DNA from: Amaranthus tricolor
Taxonomy: Eukaryota; Streptophyta; Magnoliopsida; Caryophyllales; Amaranthaceae
Reading direction: 5' to 3'
Length of the DNA: 64,000 bases
Assembly (NCBI RefSeq): GCF_026212465.1
Contig: NC_080048.1
Location: 32,743,254 to 32,807,253 of the forward strand
Shown here: positions 51,758 through 63,700 of the stretch, in pieces
Numbering within the stretch: the stretch's first letter is position 1
How the letters are laid out: the number at the start of each line of letters is the position of its first letter
Program-made: the position numbers and the translations under genes
Notes under the pieces: generated by a model
Seen by the model: the letters and a program-made list of their open reading frames with translations, nothing else
Databases searched by the model: none
Told to the model about the DNA's origin: nothing

Positions 51758-53060
51758 AATTCACGGCGTCGATTATAATGAAACTTTTGCACCTGTTGTA
51801 AAAATGGTGACTGTATGCCTTTTTCTTGCTGTTGCTGCTTCTTTGAATTGGGAATTGCATCAAATGGATGCACATAATGCTTTTCTACATGGTGATTTGG
51901 ATGAGGAAGTTTATATGCAACTTCCTCCATGTTATAAAACATCTACTCCTGAAAAGGTATGTCGTTTACGAAAGTCTTTATATGGTATGAAATAGGCTCC
52001 GCGACAATGGTTTTCAAAACTTTATCATGCATTGAAATCTTATGGGTTTAAACAATCTTATGCTGATTATTCCTTAGTAAAACTAGTGTTTCCTTTCATG
52101 TTCTTATTTATGTTGATGATCTTATTATTGTGGGGTCTGCTCATGATGTAGTTGTTCGATTAAAGGAATACGTGCATTGTTGTTTTCATATGAAGGATCT
52201 TGGCCCATTGAAATATTTTTTAGGCATTGAAGTTGCGCGTGGTTCCGATGGAATTTTTTTGTCCCAACAAATTAAAATATGCTTTAGATGTATTAAATGA
52301 AGCCGGAATGTTGGGTTGTAATCCCATTGATACTCCTATGGAGCAAAATCATCGCTTAGCGTTTGTAAAGGGAAATTCATGTGCTCATCCTGATCAATAC
52401 CATCGCTTGGTTGGGCGTCTTGTTTATCTCTCGGTAACTCATCCGAAATTGAGTTATGCTATTCACACTCTTGCTCAGTTTTTGAGTGACCCTTAAATCG
52501 CACATTGGGAAGTTGCTATTCGAGTTTTGCTCTATATCAAGGGTACTCCTGGACAGGGAATTCTATTGCGGTCTATGAGCACTATGCGTTTAACTGTTTT
52601 TACTGATAGTGATTGGGACATGCTGTACTTTAACTCGACATTCTTTATCTGGTTATATGGTGTTTTTGGGACGTTCACCATTCTTGGAAGACCAAAAAGC
52701 AACATATTGTGTCTCATTTCTCCGTCGAAGCAGAATATCGGGTCATGGCTATTACTTCTTGCAAATTAAAATGGTTGAAGTCTTTGTTATCTTATCTCGA
52801 AATTTCGCATATTAAACCAATACAATTATACTGTGATAGTCAATCTGCTCTTCATATTGCTCAATATCCTATTTATCATGAGTGTACTAAACATATTGAG
52901 GTTGATTGTCATTTTGTTCGTGATGAATTGGTTTCTCAGAATATTGCTACATCTTATGTTCCGACAGGACATCAATTAGTTCATATATTAACTAAAGCTC
53001 TTGGGAACAAATAATTTGAAATTTTATTAAGCAAATTGGGCATTTGTGATCTGTATGCTC
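51758..53060 (+). pseudogene. RT-RNase H part of a copia pol (broken)
   Basis: RT block with [21 protein letters not shown], then a stop inside SLYGMK*APRQWF (Gln codon to TAG). Frameshifts surround the YVDD-like region near 52110 and GPLKYFLGIEVARG near 52200. Next come an open stretch with YHRLVGRLVYLSVTHP, a stop near 52494, and RNase H pieces TDSDWD, SHFSVEAEYR and CDSQSALHIAQ, ending near VPTGHQLVHILTKALG. Clearly inactive. Confidence 0.88.
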
Positions 53061-53073
53061 CAACTTGAGGGGG

Positions 53074-53263
53074 TGTTAAGTACTATATCTTCATAGAATA
53101 GTTGGTAGGAAATAGTGCCGTGTATTTCTAGGGTTATTGTTAATGGGTTAACTAGTGGGAAATAATGGTTACTGTTTTTACGGTTTACATTGTATATATA
53201 TTTGTTTGCTTGCTAAATTAAGGGTGAGACAGTTTTTTCCCAAAAGCTTTTTCTACCTTAACA
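53074..53263 (+). repeat. 3' LTR of the truncated copia element
   Basis: 190 bp from TGTTA to TAACA (5-bp inverted ends), immediately after the polypurine tract and immediately before the MITE target site. Confidence 0.8.
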
Positions 53264-53273
53264 ACCAGCAACT

Positions 53274-54044
53274 AGGGATGGTCATGGGTTCAGGATCCTG
53301 TTGGACGCGCCCCGGACCCGCCCTTTTTTTAAGGGTCTGGATCTTAATTTTTTAGATCCATCGAATCCGGGTCCGGGTCCGGGTCCTAAGGTGAAGACCC
53401 GGACCCGGACCCTAAACTTTTAAATTTTATTTTTTTTTATTTTTATTTTTTTTATTTTTGTTAAAATTTTGATGATATTTGCACATTTGTTGTACATGTA
53501 TAATACTTTGATTGCTCGCCGAGATTAAAGTTTAATTACAGTGTTTATTGTTTAATTCTAATGGTTTTGGAAATTATGGAGGCGGCAATATTCTAATTTT
53601 GGTTTGTTTTTAGGTACTGAAATAATTTGATTGCGCATTGAGTTAAAGTTTCAATTATGATGTTTATTGTTTAATTCTAATGGTTTTGGAAGTTTATGGA
53701 GTGTGATACTAATTATGGACTTGTTTCTGGGTATTGAAATGAATTGTTAAATTGGTGTATCGATTGATAACTTTCTGTGACAAGTGTTTGTAATACGATA
53801 ATAAGTTGCTTACAAAAATATAAAAAGACTCGAAAAAGGTTCAATTTTGACAAATCAAAGAGGTTTTGTATAAGACCCATTAAGGACCCTAGACCCTGTC
53901 AGATCCGTAGGGTCCGGGTCTGGGTCTGAAAATTTTGGACCCTTAGGGTCCGGATCCGGGTCTGGATCCAAAAAAAATAAAAGGGTCCGGGTCCGGGTCC
54001 GGGTCTGGCCAGACCCGCTCCAGACCCGCCCCATGACCATCCCT
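53274..54044. mobile_element. Mutator-type MITE, 771 bp
   Basis: Terminal inverted repeats AGGGATGGTCATGGG / CCCATGACCATCCCT and a perfect 10-bp target duplication ACCAGCAACT (53264-53273 and 54045-54054). A duplication of 9-11 bp is the Mutator signature. Sub-terminal zones are arrays of GGGTCC/GGACCC hexamers in inverted orientation (about 53330-53415 and 53895-54010); the centre is AT-rich and non-coding and contains two ~100-bp imperfect repeats with GTTTAATTCTAATGGTTTTG. Confidence 0.9.
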
Positions 54045-54752
54045 ACCAGCAACTAAACCGATCCAAATCAAAGCATTTTATTACTCGAAAAAAACCCAAA
54101 CCCGAGACAACCAAACCTGATAAAATCTGCCCTAAGATCCGACCGAGTAATTGAATTTACAACCCTAGTTAGGACGAAGCTTAGCATTTCATTATGTGAA
54201 AATGTACAAGAAACTTTTTTAGAGTAAGTAATATATTCTCAATTCCTTATGTATCTATTTTTTACTCTACTTGAAATAAAATGTATTGTAAAAGATTGCA
54301 GTTTGCATTATAATAGATTACCATATCATATCATATCATACATCATACATCATACATAATAAATTTTGCTTAGAGTTGGATTTGGGGTAGTTGACAAACA
54401 AATCATACATACCCCTTTCAAATAAAAGGCAAGAGAAATGTGATAAAAGAGACATTTAAAAAAAGAGCCTAAAAGAAGCGATGAGTGATACCGAATTCTA
54501 CATAAAAAGCTTACCTCGCTAAGCTAGGGCCGAATCCTTAAAATAAATAAATAAACAAACAAATAAATAAGTGAGTAATACATTAAATAAATACAATATT
54601 ATAGTGTTTTTTTTTTGAAGTGTATTATTATAGTGTCTAATGTACAAGTGTACTCGTATTATGTTTGAGGAAATAAACATATTTGAGCAAAAGGATTGGC
54701 ATGGAAATGCCTTATTTCCTAAATAAACATATTTGCAAACATAAATTGAAAT

Positions 54753-55050
54753 TGTCGTGAGAGATGGTCTCTCCGAGAGACGAATTAGATATATGAACTA
54801 AATAACTTAATTAATACAAATTAAAGAGAAAATAAGAATGTAGGCTTCTTGTTTTGACGTCGTCTATTTGAGAGACAGTCTTTCACAAGAGTTGCTAATT
54901 TACAAATTATTGTATGAGACAGTATTTTCAAGAGACGAACATAGGTTAAAATCATAAAAAAACCAAATCTTGTTGCATTACATATTTTTCTTGGTAAGAA
55001 TATAAACTTTTGATCTAAAATCGTCTCATAAAGAAACGGTCTCTTACAAG
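54753..55050. mobile_element. MITE-like palindromic segments
   Basis: Two adjacent units with the motifs GTGAGAGATGGTCTC...GAGACAGTCTTTCACAAGAG (about 54753-54893) and GTATGAGACAGT...GAAACGGTCTCTTACAAG (about 54914-55047). They have the same style of ends as other small palindromic elements in the window. No target duplication resolved. Confidence 0.45.
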
Positions 55051-55204
55051 TCATAAGAGTAGCTGGAACATATTTGTTACACTTTAATTTGGGCTGCCGA
55101 TCAACTTTGTAAGCTTGTTTCATAGCCTATTTTTTTCTTCCTCTTATGCCCGTTGTAGAGAAGTCTGAAAAGCCCCATAACAAAAACAAATAAAGGGAAA
55201 ACAT

Positions 55205-55209
55205 AAAAA
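55205..55209 (-). terminator. pol III terminator of tRNA-Ser
   Basis: A run of five T on the minus strand right after the tRNA 3' end. Confidence 0.8.
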
Positions 55210-55210
55210 T

Positions 55211-55292
55211 CGTCGACAGCAGGGTTCGAACCTGCGCGGGCGAAGCCCAACAGATTTCAAGTCTGTCTCCTTAACCACTCGGACATATCGAC
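55211..55292 (-). tRNA. tRNA-Ser(UGA)
   Basis: An 82-nt class II tRNA. Acceptor stem GTCGATA/TGTCGAC pairs fully (one G-T). The D arm contains GAGTGGTTAAGG, the anticodon loop is CTTGAAA (anticodon TGA) on stem ACAGA/TCTGT, and the long variable arm is TTGGGCTTCGCCCGC. The T arm has GGTTCGAACCC (consensus box B), and the discriminator is G. A T5 terminator lies directly downstream on the minus strand (plus 55205-55209). No intron. It looks functional. Confidence 0.96.
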
Positions 55293-56517
55293 ATTTTTGC
55301 TTTTAATGTTCACAACACAAAATACGTTGTTTAGCAATCTAAAAATAATTAATTAATTATAAATACTTTTTCGTTTTAATTTTAATTTTATTTTAATAGA
55401 ATTAATAAATTGAAATCTTTTTTAAAAAAAAGTGAATAAATATTTTTAACATAACCTGGTTTGATCAAACAAAATTGTCCAATGGATTATTATTAAAGAG
55501 CTATTCTTGTGAAATAGCGTCTCGCACTGAAATGATATGAAAACAAAAACTCTATACGTTAAAAATTTGTATAATTGGACTATTTAATCCAAGTATAGAG
55601 AACATCTCATGTAAAACCGTCTCATAAAAGAATTTGCAAAATATCAACTAATTAACTTTTGCTTTATAAAAGCTTACTATGTATCCTAATTACTCAATTT
55701 GATGGAGTAAATGAATAAACAACTAAAAGCATATGTTTCTTGATTATTATTTTGTTGTGCTGTGATTGGTAGAGTAAATAAATTACATCCATAATTTTGT
55801 TTTTTATAAGCATTCCTACATCATTAATCTTACTCAAAGAATAAAAATGTGATTAAATCATTCCTATAAATGAAATCAAAAGTGTTAACGACAAAATACG
55901 AGGAGTCACTAATCAACGTCTATTTATAAGCAAGTATCTCACCGAGATATGTCTTATTCGAATGCTTCTTCTCTTTCCATAATATGGCTTACTATTTGAA
56001 ATCCTATGTCTTATTGACTAGTAAGTTCAGATGTAATGATTTATGTTTTCATTACGAAAATAAAATATTCATAGCTCAGTGGTTAGAAAAGTCTTATCAT
56101 TTAAGGTCTAAACACAATCAAAACAACTTTTTCATTTTACTTTGAAAATCAATTTTGTAGTTTTACATAAAACACTTGCACTCCGTTTCTTAAAAATGTT
56201 TCCAATTTTAATTTTTGGTTGTTTTATTTAATTTTCCTATAAGAAATCTTTTTATTTATATTACAAATTTTGAAAAAACAATTAAAATTACACACCCTCA
56301 TATTAATTTTTAAATAATACTTATGATATCCATATATCTTCCACTAACTTCCTTTTAACATTTTTATAATTTTTATGGTCCCCAAATATTTTGCACTAAC
56401 GTTATAAAAATATTTCCTACGAAAACTTAATTAAAAAAGGAAAGGAGTATTTACTAATTATAATTTTAGATGTTCTAATAAAAAATTTAAACTCAAAAAT
56501 TAACCCAATCCTTAAAC
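55293..56517. other. intergenic, no gene seen
   Basis: AT-rich; a small palindromic MITE-like piece at about 55497-55635 (TATTCTTGTGAAATAGCGTCTC ... AAACCGTCTCATAAAAGAAT pattern). Confidence 0.4.
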
Positions 56518-56566
56518 ATCGCCACCCTTTTCATTTTATCGCCACCCCAATGAAATTATGAATTTG
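56518..56566 (+). repeat. left terminal inverted repeat of the MULE
   Basis: Pairs with 63916-63966 in reverse complement with scattered mismatches and indels; the best run is AATTATGAATTT. Confidence 0.65.
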
Positions 56567-56806
56567 CCCCTGGACTTTAAAAAAATACGAATTTGCCACT
56601 GGATTTAAAATTTTTTATTTATACTCTAACCTCACTAAATAACTCCTTTATCGCACTTAAAAAACAAAATTACAACATAAAATTATTGGAGCAAAAACAA
56701 AGAAATTCAATCCGCACACAATTAATCGAGGTAATAATTATTCAAATCGTATTATTTTAAATTAAAAAAAACGAAAAAAAATAAAAAAAGGGCGAGTCAT
56801 AATGTG

Positions 56807-56886
56807 CGACTGAGCCGCGGTCGAGTTGCGGGTTTCCTGCGACTGAACCCGCAGTGGGCTCGCACGTTTCCTGCGACTCGCCCAAT
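56807..56886. other. GC-rich 80-bp island in AT-rich DNA
   Basis: Contains GCGACTGAACCCGC, GTCGAGTTGCGGG, CTCGCACG and CGACTCGCCC, i.e. repeated inverted forms of a TGCGACT core. A similar shorter segment in the same orientation, with ACTGAACTGTGG and CTACTCGCCCAGTTTTT, lies near the other end (about 63564-63615). It may be the promoter or leader of the mobile-domain gene. Confidence 0.5.
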
Positions 56887-56942
56887 TTTTTAATTTTTCT
56901 TTTTCGTTTTTTTATGAATAATTATTATTAATTTTATTTATA

Positions 56943-56954
56943 TTATTATTGTTA

Positions 56955-57013
<59 letters not shown>

Positions 57014-57017
57014 GTGA

Positions 57018-57068
<51 letters not shown>

Positions 57069-57317
57069 TTTTATTTTTTTTAATTATTATATTTAATTTA
57101 TTTTTTTAAATATTTTTATTATTCTTATTATTCTTAACTTTTTTATATTCTTTTAAATATTAATTTTATATTATGTTGGTGATGTTGTTGTTATTGTTAC
57201 TGTTAGTAAATTTTTCTTTAATTTTAGTTTTAAATATTACTTTTGTTATTAATGTTATGATGATTATTCTTGTTTGTGTTATTATTGTTATGATTATTAT
57301 TAATGTTATTATTTTTG

Positions 57318-57376
<59 letters not shown>

Positions 57377-57399
57377 GTTAATTTAAAAAATTAATTACG

Positions 57400-57470
<71 letters not shown>
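56943..57470. repeat. (TTA)n and (ATA)n microsatellites
   Basis: TTA arrays at about 56943-57065 and 57318-57376, then an ATA array at about 57401-57470. The last two are reverse complements separated by ~25 bp and could form a long perfect hairpin. Open frames across them are artefacts. Confidence 0.95.
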
Positions 57471-57472
<2 letters not shown>

Positions 57473-57623
57473 TGTTCTTACATTATATTTGTTGATAATG
57501 ATTAGTTAAATATTGTTGTTGCTAATTAAATATTGTCTTTTGTTCATGTGGTTAATTTAACGTAACATTTAATTATGTTTATTTATTAATAATAGATAAT
57601 TAAATTATCAAAAATTGTAGTAA

Positions 57624-59964
57624 ATGGCTGGTACTCACAGGAAAGGAAAGGATTTTTTTAGAAACTTGCTGAGCGGGAATAGTTCTAGGCCTACCCTGCT
57701 CAAAGGGGACCCTCATGAGAGGGGGGTGACGGGTTCTACTAGGAGGGCTAGGCAGTAAGAGGCTACCAGATACAGTGACGCCCAACGGTCGAGTACGCTG
57801 AACCAAGTACGTACTCGTTTTGAAGACCAGGCTAGCAACCTCCAGATTAGTTGGGGGGTTTCTAGTGATGACGATAATGATGCTGATGATATTCAGTTCC
57901 AAGCACCTAATCTTCGCCCAGCGGACTGGACTGTTGTTCGAGGGCCCAACGGGAGATTCGCACGTGCCGGTCCTAGTTCTTCAGGCGCATCTAAGCGTAC
58001 AGAACATAGTCTCGTTGATAATGAGCCGCCACGAAGGAGCAAGCGCTCACAGTCCGCTAGAACGGACTGGTTGGTCACATCGCCCCAGCCCGAGGGGCAC
58101 ACAGATACGCGCCTGATACCCAGCTATGGCGGGCACATAGCTAAAGTTATTTTTGACGGCTCTGAGCGTACGCCTCCGGTTCAGGAATGCAGTAGTCGAA
58201 AGAAGCCGTTGGAGGCGATCATCGAACTGCGGGATATGATCGATGCGCTTTACGATGTTCTACCTGCTGCTCCCCTCGTCCGGCTACCGTACGTTATGCA
58301 CCAGTACATCGACTATGCTTCGTGGAGAGGTGGCAGTCGGATATGAACACCTTCCACATGCCATGGGGGGAGACGACGATTATGTTGCACGACGTGCAAC
58401 GCATATTGGGCATAGGTATTGAAGGTTCTCTACCGGATGAGCCTTTTGAGGGGGAGTGGCAGGACGATATTACTAATCTGTTTGGGGGCCCATGTCCGAG
58501 CTGCGAAGGAAAGGGATATTCACCAGTGGCTGCGTCAACGTTGCTGAAGTGATGCAGTTGTGTCATCGGTCTCAGGCTATGGATACCCAGTCGACAGCCT
58601 ACTACATGGCTATTGTCGGCTCTACCTGTAATACCCCAGATTTAGCTTGAAAAAGGATTGATATACTACTCATATCAACAAGGTGCATCTTCTTTTCTAG
58701 GGAGCCCTTTTGCTAAGAACTCCACAGTTAAGCGTGCTTGGTGGGGAGCAATCTTAGGATGGGTGATCTTCTGGGAAGTGTTCCCGGGTGCGCATGAGTG
58801 AGGCCAAAGTGCGCTGGAAAGACTTGTGTTGGTTTGTGGGGCCAATCTACAGTCTCCATGAGTAGTCACCAGCGGTCCGAGGAGCCGGGGTGTTACACTA
58901 CCCTGCTGGCGGATAAGGCCAGAACCGGCATGCGACCTCACCCGATACTTGCTGTCAACGTCGATCAGGATGAGATCACCTGGGGTGCGGTGACGCTGGC
59001 CTACATGTATTGCCAACTGGGAATGGCATCTAGGGCTGGTTGCAAGACCATCTCGGGTTGCCTCACATTGATCCAGACATGGATCTATGAGTACTTTCCC
59101 GCCTTCTGCTCTCATCCTCGCCGAGCAGATGTGCCTAATAAGACTAGGCCGGAGATGTGGTCCACGCCCAAGCCAAGTCGTGAGATCAACAGGCTGAGGG
59201 ACTACAGGAGTATACTGGACTCCATGACAGAAACTCAGGTATTGTACATCACATCACACTTTCTTATGCATGTTATTTTAATTTTAGATTATTTTTATAT
59301 GTTAACTTGGCTTGTATGCAGGTGGAACAGACTCCGTACATGACTTCTCCAAGGACATTGCTGAATGAGCACCCACGCACCACCTTCATCGGGGGTATCA
59401 CTTTCTTTGATATCGTCGAGGTGTATTTGCCAGAGAGGACAGTGCGACAGGTCGACTTTGTGCAGGCTATTCCCCCCTCCTCTGAGACCAGCCCAGGCTG
59501 TACGACCGACACACGGTACCTACGCTGTGACCTTTGCTTCTTCGCCTGTGTACCTGGAGGCATGGAGTAGGTTCCCCTATAGTGCTCGCCTTAGTGATCA
59601 GGCACTTCGTCGAGCATCTGTTCCATCAGAGGTTGATCCTAGTTATGTTGACTAGTTCAGAGTGTGTTCCCACCCATACGCCGTCCCTGGCGAAGGACTG
59701 AGTGATGATTTTGGTTCAGCTGAAAGCAGATTGGATTACGTTAGTTTTTTGAACTTATTTGTTTTTTATTATGTCGTTGTGTTATTTAGATGCTGTTTAA
59801 TATCTTATTCACACCCTTTTTCCTTTTTTTTTCAGTTTCTGAATGAATAGCCGAGTCGAGTCGCTCCATTGGCGAGAATGCCTCCTATTGCAGAAATGAA
59901 CCCCCGAGAAAGACACGCTTTAGATGTGTACCTTAATGATGTTAAAGATTTATTTGCCAAATGA
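57624..59964 (+). pseudogene. plant mobile domain (MAIN-like) gene, interrupted
   Basis: Starts at ATG 57624 (MAGTHRKGKDFF). The plant mobile domain (PMD, related to MAIN/MAIL proteins of unknown molecular function, also carried by transposons) is recognisable from RDMIDALYDVLP through FVERWQSDMNTFHMP, GETTIMLHDVQRILGIGIEGSLP, ITWGAVTLAYMYCQLGMASRAG and GCLTLIQTWIYEYFP to a C-terminal part with GTYAVTFA and YLEAWSRFPYSARL. Two short GT-AG introns are inferred (59239-59321, phase 0; 59740-59835). Lesions: TAA at 57756-57758, one-base shifts near 58317, near 58520 and near 59500, TAG in VD*F near 59654, and an inserted Cassandra LTR at 58627-58897 that splits STL. It ends with ...KDLFAK and TGA 59962-59964. 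Not functional as it stands. Confidence 0.85.
58627..58897 (+). mobile_element. Cassandra TRIM solo LTR with 5S-like pol III promoter
   Basis: 271 bp from TGTAATACCCC to GGGGTGTTACA with a perfect 5-bp target duplication CTACC (58622-58626, 58898-58902). The segment about 58714-58779 matches 5S rRNA over its internal promoter: AGAACTCC, box A AGTTAAGCGTGCTTGG, intermediate element TAGGATGGGTGA and box C CTGGGAAGT. This is the diagnostic feature of Cassandra elements. A single LTR with target duplication and no internal region indicates LTR-LTR recombination after insertion. It sits inside the coding part of the mobile-domain gene. Confidence 0.95.
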
Positions 59965-60239
59965 CAAGCTTTTAAGGGGCATGGCCCTTCATAGTCTGTA
60001 TTTAAACTAATTTACATTAATGCGTTTATTCAATTACATCAACGCTTTTTACATTAAATTTATTTCATGTTTACATCAATGCTTTTATTAGTTTACAACA
60101 TTACTATACATATTGGATTTCATCTACAATTTCTATAGTAATGATGTACACAATAGTATAACTATGGACTATCTACAAATTGAATCCAATCTACAATTTC
60201 TATAGTAAAACTGAATAATGATTTACACATCACGTTACA

Positions 60240-63200
60240 CTATGGACTATCTAAATTTACAGCATCTTCAGCGGTGTTATTATGTTGTGGTGGCCGTGGC
60301 CCGCATAGTTTATTCCAAAGCATATACCTACTAGTAAAATGTGTTTCTATATGTCTGGAAAAATTGTCAACTGTTTCTCTCCAACGTTGATGGACTAACG
60401 GCAGTGGAGATAAATCGTCGTTCATTAATAGTTGAACAAAATGATTTCCATTCACCCAACATATATGTATAACTTTATTTACACTATGCACGCCTGATGC
60501 TTTCCTTAACGGAAGAACCAAACAGTTGTACTGCGGATTACCGTCAGCAGAACCATAATAAGCAATGCTAATATTAAGAAACATTGCTGCAGAGTACAAT
60601 GCCATCAGTGCATCCATCCAGTGAATATAAGGAGCAGGTCCATTGCCGTGTGAACCAATTCTGAATATAGCATCGTCTAACAACTCCTGCGATAGATACA
60701 AACTTAGGTAATTGTCTCTGTTCATTTGCATTTCCATACAAATAGCACGTCTTAAAAGAGACCATGTCTCCGTGCCTCCCAACTCTGTGGCGGCAATAGC
60801 TCTAAATCCACAGTTACCATCACCTAAGACATCAATCCAATCAAATAAGTAAGAAGGAAGAATGTGTGGGATGTGATTAGGCCATGAAAACAGTGAAAAA
60901 TCACGACCTCCTGGATCATCTACAATTATTGAAAATAAGGTTAGTAAGATTAAGCTGTAAAAAACTAATTTAAATAACGGAAAGGAAAGTCATGTACCGG
61001 ATAAGTTGAAACTAAACTTAATTCCAACTGAGGATTGCGTTTCTCGACCAATAGATCTACCACTGGATCTCCCGCGGGATGAAGATCTAGACCCTCGACC
61101 ACGAGAAGATCATCTGCTATATTCAAATGCGCTTTTATTTCTTCGAAGGGTATTGCTTGTGGTTGGTCTTCCCTTTCTAGGTGGACTTGCGTAAGGCTCA
61201 GGTATATCGGCTCCATCAGGGTGTAGTTCATACTCAAGTAACTGAGACGAGCGTCGTACAACTGCGGGATCAGATTTTAGGACTTCATCGATCAAAGATT
61301 GAAAGTACTCTTTGTCATCGGCGTTCGCGTATCGTACTCTTACGTTGGTGTCATCTCCTACCTCTGTGTACGTCAAATTTGAACCGATGGACATATATAA
61401 ATAACAAGCACACGACAATCCATGGGTGCGATGAAGTACACAACCGCATTTGTTAAGTACATAATCACCCAAATCTAACATACGGTTATGCTTAAGCCGC
61501 AGCTGCTCCAAGGCATAGATAGATACATGGCGATATAAAGGTCTAAAGAAATGTTGTCGCAACGACCTTGCTACAGAATTCATGGATTCCTATAGCGCTT
61601 GTCGGATCCTAGCTTGCTGGTTTATAACCTGTGCGTGTGCCCTTTTAAACAGGGTATCAAATGAGCTATTACTGCTACCAAGTTAATACTTGAAAGACGA
61701 GTGTTAGCTTTCAACTCTGCTGGTAGTCTGGTTACCTATGTGTAAACATTCATTCGTCCACGCACACACAAATTTCTCTCTAAGTGGAATCCATGTTCCA
61801 GCCAAATACCAAACGACTTTTTTCTTCCTAATCGACCAGGTAGTCACGATCGATTGCCATCTCTGTTCAAATTCGTCGATTGTAGAACTTTCAACCAAGG
61901 GGTTCCATCTACTTTTCTCGAATACCTGCCCTTGTTGATTTCTTTTCCCGCCACACAACTTGTTCACCATGTTCTCAACATCGTTTGCAATATGCCAAAT
62001 GCATAACAAATGCCGCACATCTACATTAAATAAAACATTGAACGTAATTAAGACATATTCAATAAATAGAACGACGATAATTAATCAACAAAACCTTTTT
62101 ACTTGGGAAGACGTCACGAATAGCTGCAGATAAACCTTCGTCTCGATCGGTTACAATGATGCTAGGAGTCTGAGCTGTGCCAAAAATATCTCTCAATCCC
62201 TACAACACCCATGAATATGACACAGCCGCCTCATCTCGCATCAAACAGAACGCAACCAAGAAGTTGTGATTGGTTGGCGTCATTCCGATCACTTCACACA
62301 GTGGCCATTTTTGTTTGTTTGTTTTGTACGTTGTATCTATCAACACAACATACGGCCACGTACGTATCATTTGGATAGAGGTAGGATTTGCAACTAATAA
62401 TCTGCTCAATCCCCCTTCATTATCCAAGTCTATCCACACCACGTAATTAAGTTCTGTGGCCATATAAAGACAGTGTTGAAGAGGAGTCCTACCCTCCATC
62501 TCTTCCCTCCTTATTGATTGCCTAGCATTATAAATCTGATTCATACTAGTAAAAAAACCACGAAAAATTTCTCTAATATAAGTCATGATAAAAGCCGGTT
62601 TCACTAAGCTGTCGTATGTGCTCCTGAATATCTACATTGATCTTATTTGCCCTTACATGACCATCTATTTACACTAACAACGGGTGGTTATGCCTTCCTT
62701 TTTCACCAGGACACACCCTTACCGTCCAAGGTCTTTTTCCTGGTTTACGACTACTTGCTACAATCAAAAATTTACACCCATAACTTCTACTTTTAGAACC
62801 AGGTCGGGCAGCATTATCTAGATAATGTAAATCACCCCTAATATTACCATAGTGGTGACATCTTATATACACACTAACTCTAGAACGTCATTCTTTTTGT
62901 TTATAAGAAGCACGTGTAAATTGAAAACCAATTGTTTTTGCTATCGCATCGGCCCAATTATGTAATTTATCTAAGGAATCAAATTTCCTATCCGTAACAA
63001 ATCTACCGGAGTGATCTACGTTGTCTCCTAAGTTTTCAAAGTCCTGCAAATTTGAAATATGAAACAAACCATACATTAGGTCATTAAAAAATTATACATA
63101 CAAACATTAATAATAAAAACATTCAATAATAAATAAAAATTATAAATTTCTTTAATAATTAATATTAAAATATTAGTAATACAAATTAATATTAATTAAA

Positions 63201-63387
63201 AATTATAATTTACTTAAATAATTAATATTAAAATAATAAAAATACAAAAAATATAATAAAATAATTGTAATAATAATAAAACAAATTAATATTATATAAT
63301 AAGAAAATAATAATAATAACATATAATTATAAATTATTTAAATAAATAATAACAAAATAATAGTAATGTTAATAATATAAATTACTA

Positions 63388-63478
<91 letters not shown>

Positions 63479-63700
63479 GTAATAATAATAATAATAATAA
63501 TTTACTAAGACGTATAATACTTTAAATAATAATGTAAATAATAAAAAAACAAAAAAAAACCAGTCGCACAAAAACCGGGACTGAACTGTGGTCTACTCGC
63601 CCAGTTTTTGCGACTTCCTTTTTTTTTTTTAAAAAGAACACCGATTCAAATCGATTAAAGTACATACCAGATCCGATTCATAGTCGGTTTCGTTAGCCAT
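60240..63700 (-). pseudogene. MULE transposase with SWIM and OTU domains, four exons
   Basis: ATG at 63700 (MANETDYESDL), intron 63667-63044, then an N-terminal region with WADAIAKTIGFQFTRASYK and a FAR1/WRKY-GCM1-type zinc-finger-like part (VYIRCHHYG ... GCKFLIVAS ... HNHP). Next is the MULE transposase core (WPYVVLIDTTYKTNKQKWPL, ILxxFCLMRDE-type block, IIVTDRDEGL, then RHLLCIWHIANDV after intron 62102-62021). A SWIM zinc finger follows (CGCVLHRTHGLSCACYL), then a Ser/Arg-Gly-rich linker, intron 60997-60920, and an OTU-type cysteine protease domain with DVLGDGNCGFRA (Asp, Cys) and WVNGNHFVQL (His). All introns are GT-AG and keep frame. Stops: TGA 62888-62890, TAA 62669-62671, TAG 62200-62202, and three more between 61590 and 61706. 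The OTU exon is open to 60240. Confidence 0.85.
63368..63500. repeat. (TAA)n microsatellite in transposase intron 1
   Basis: About 40 TAA/AAT units with few interruptions. It mirrors the trinucleotide arrays near the other end of the MULE. Confidence 0.95.

Larger units (their letters stand above)
51758..53263 (+). mobile_element. 5'-truncated copia remnant with 3' LTR
   Basis: The first recognisable codons encode [14 protein letters not shown] of RT near 51758; everything upstream (gag, protease, integrase, 5' LTR) is absent. RT, RNase H, a polypurine tract AACTTGAGGGGG (53062-53073) and a 190-bp LTR (53074-53263, TGTTAAG...CTTAACA) follow. This is a different copia lineage from elements 1 and 2, judged from RT wording ([20 protein letters not shown]) and LTR. 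Confidence 0.88.

Noticed and set aside
58714..58779. A 5S rRNA gene
   Set aside because: Only the internal-promoter half matches 5S; it lies in a Cassandra LTR with its own ends and target duplication.
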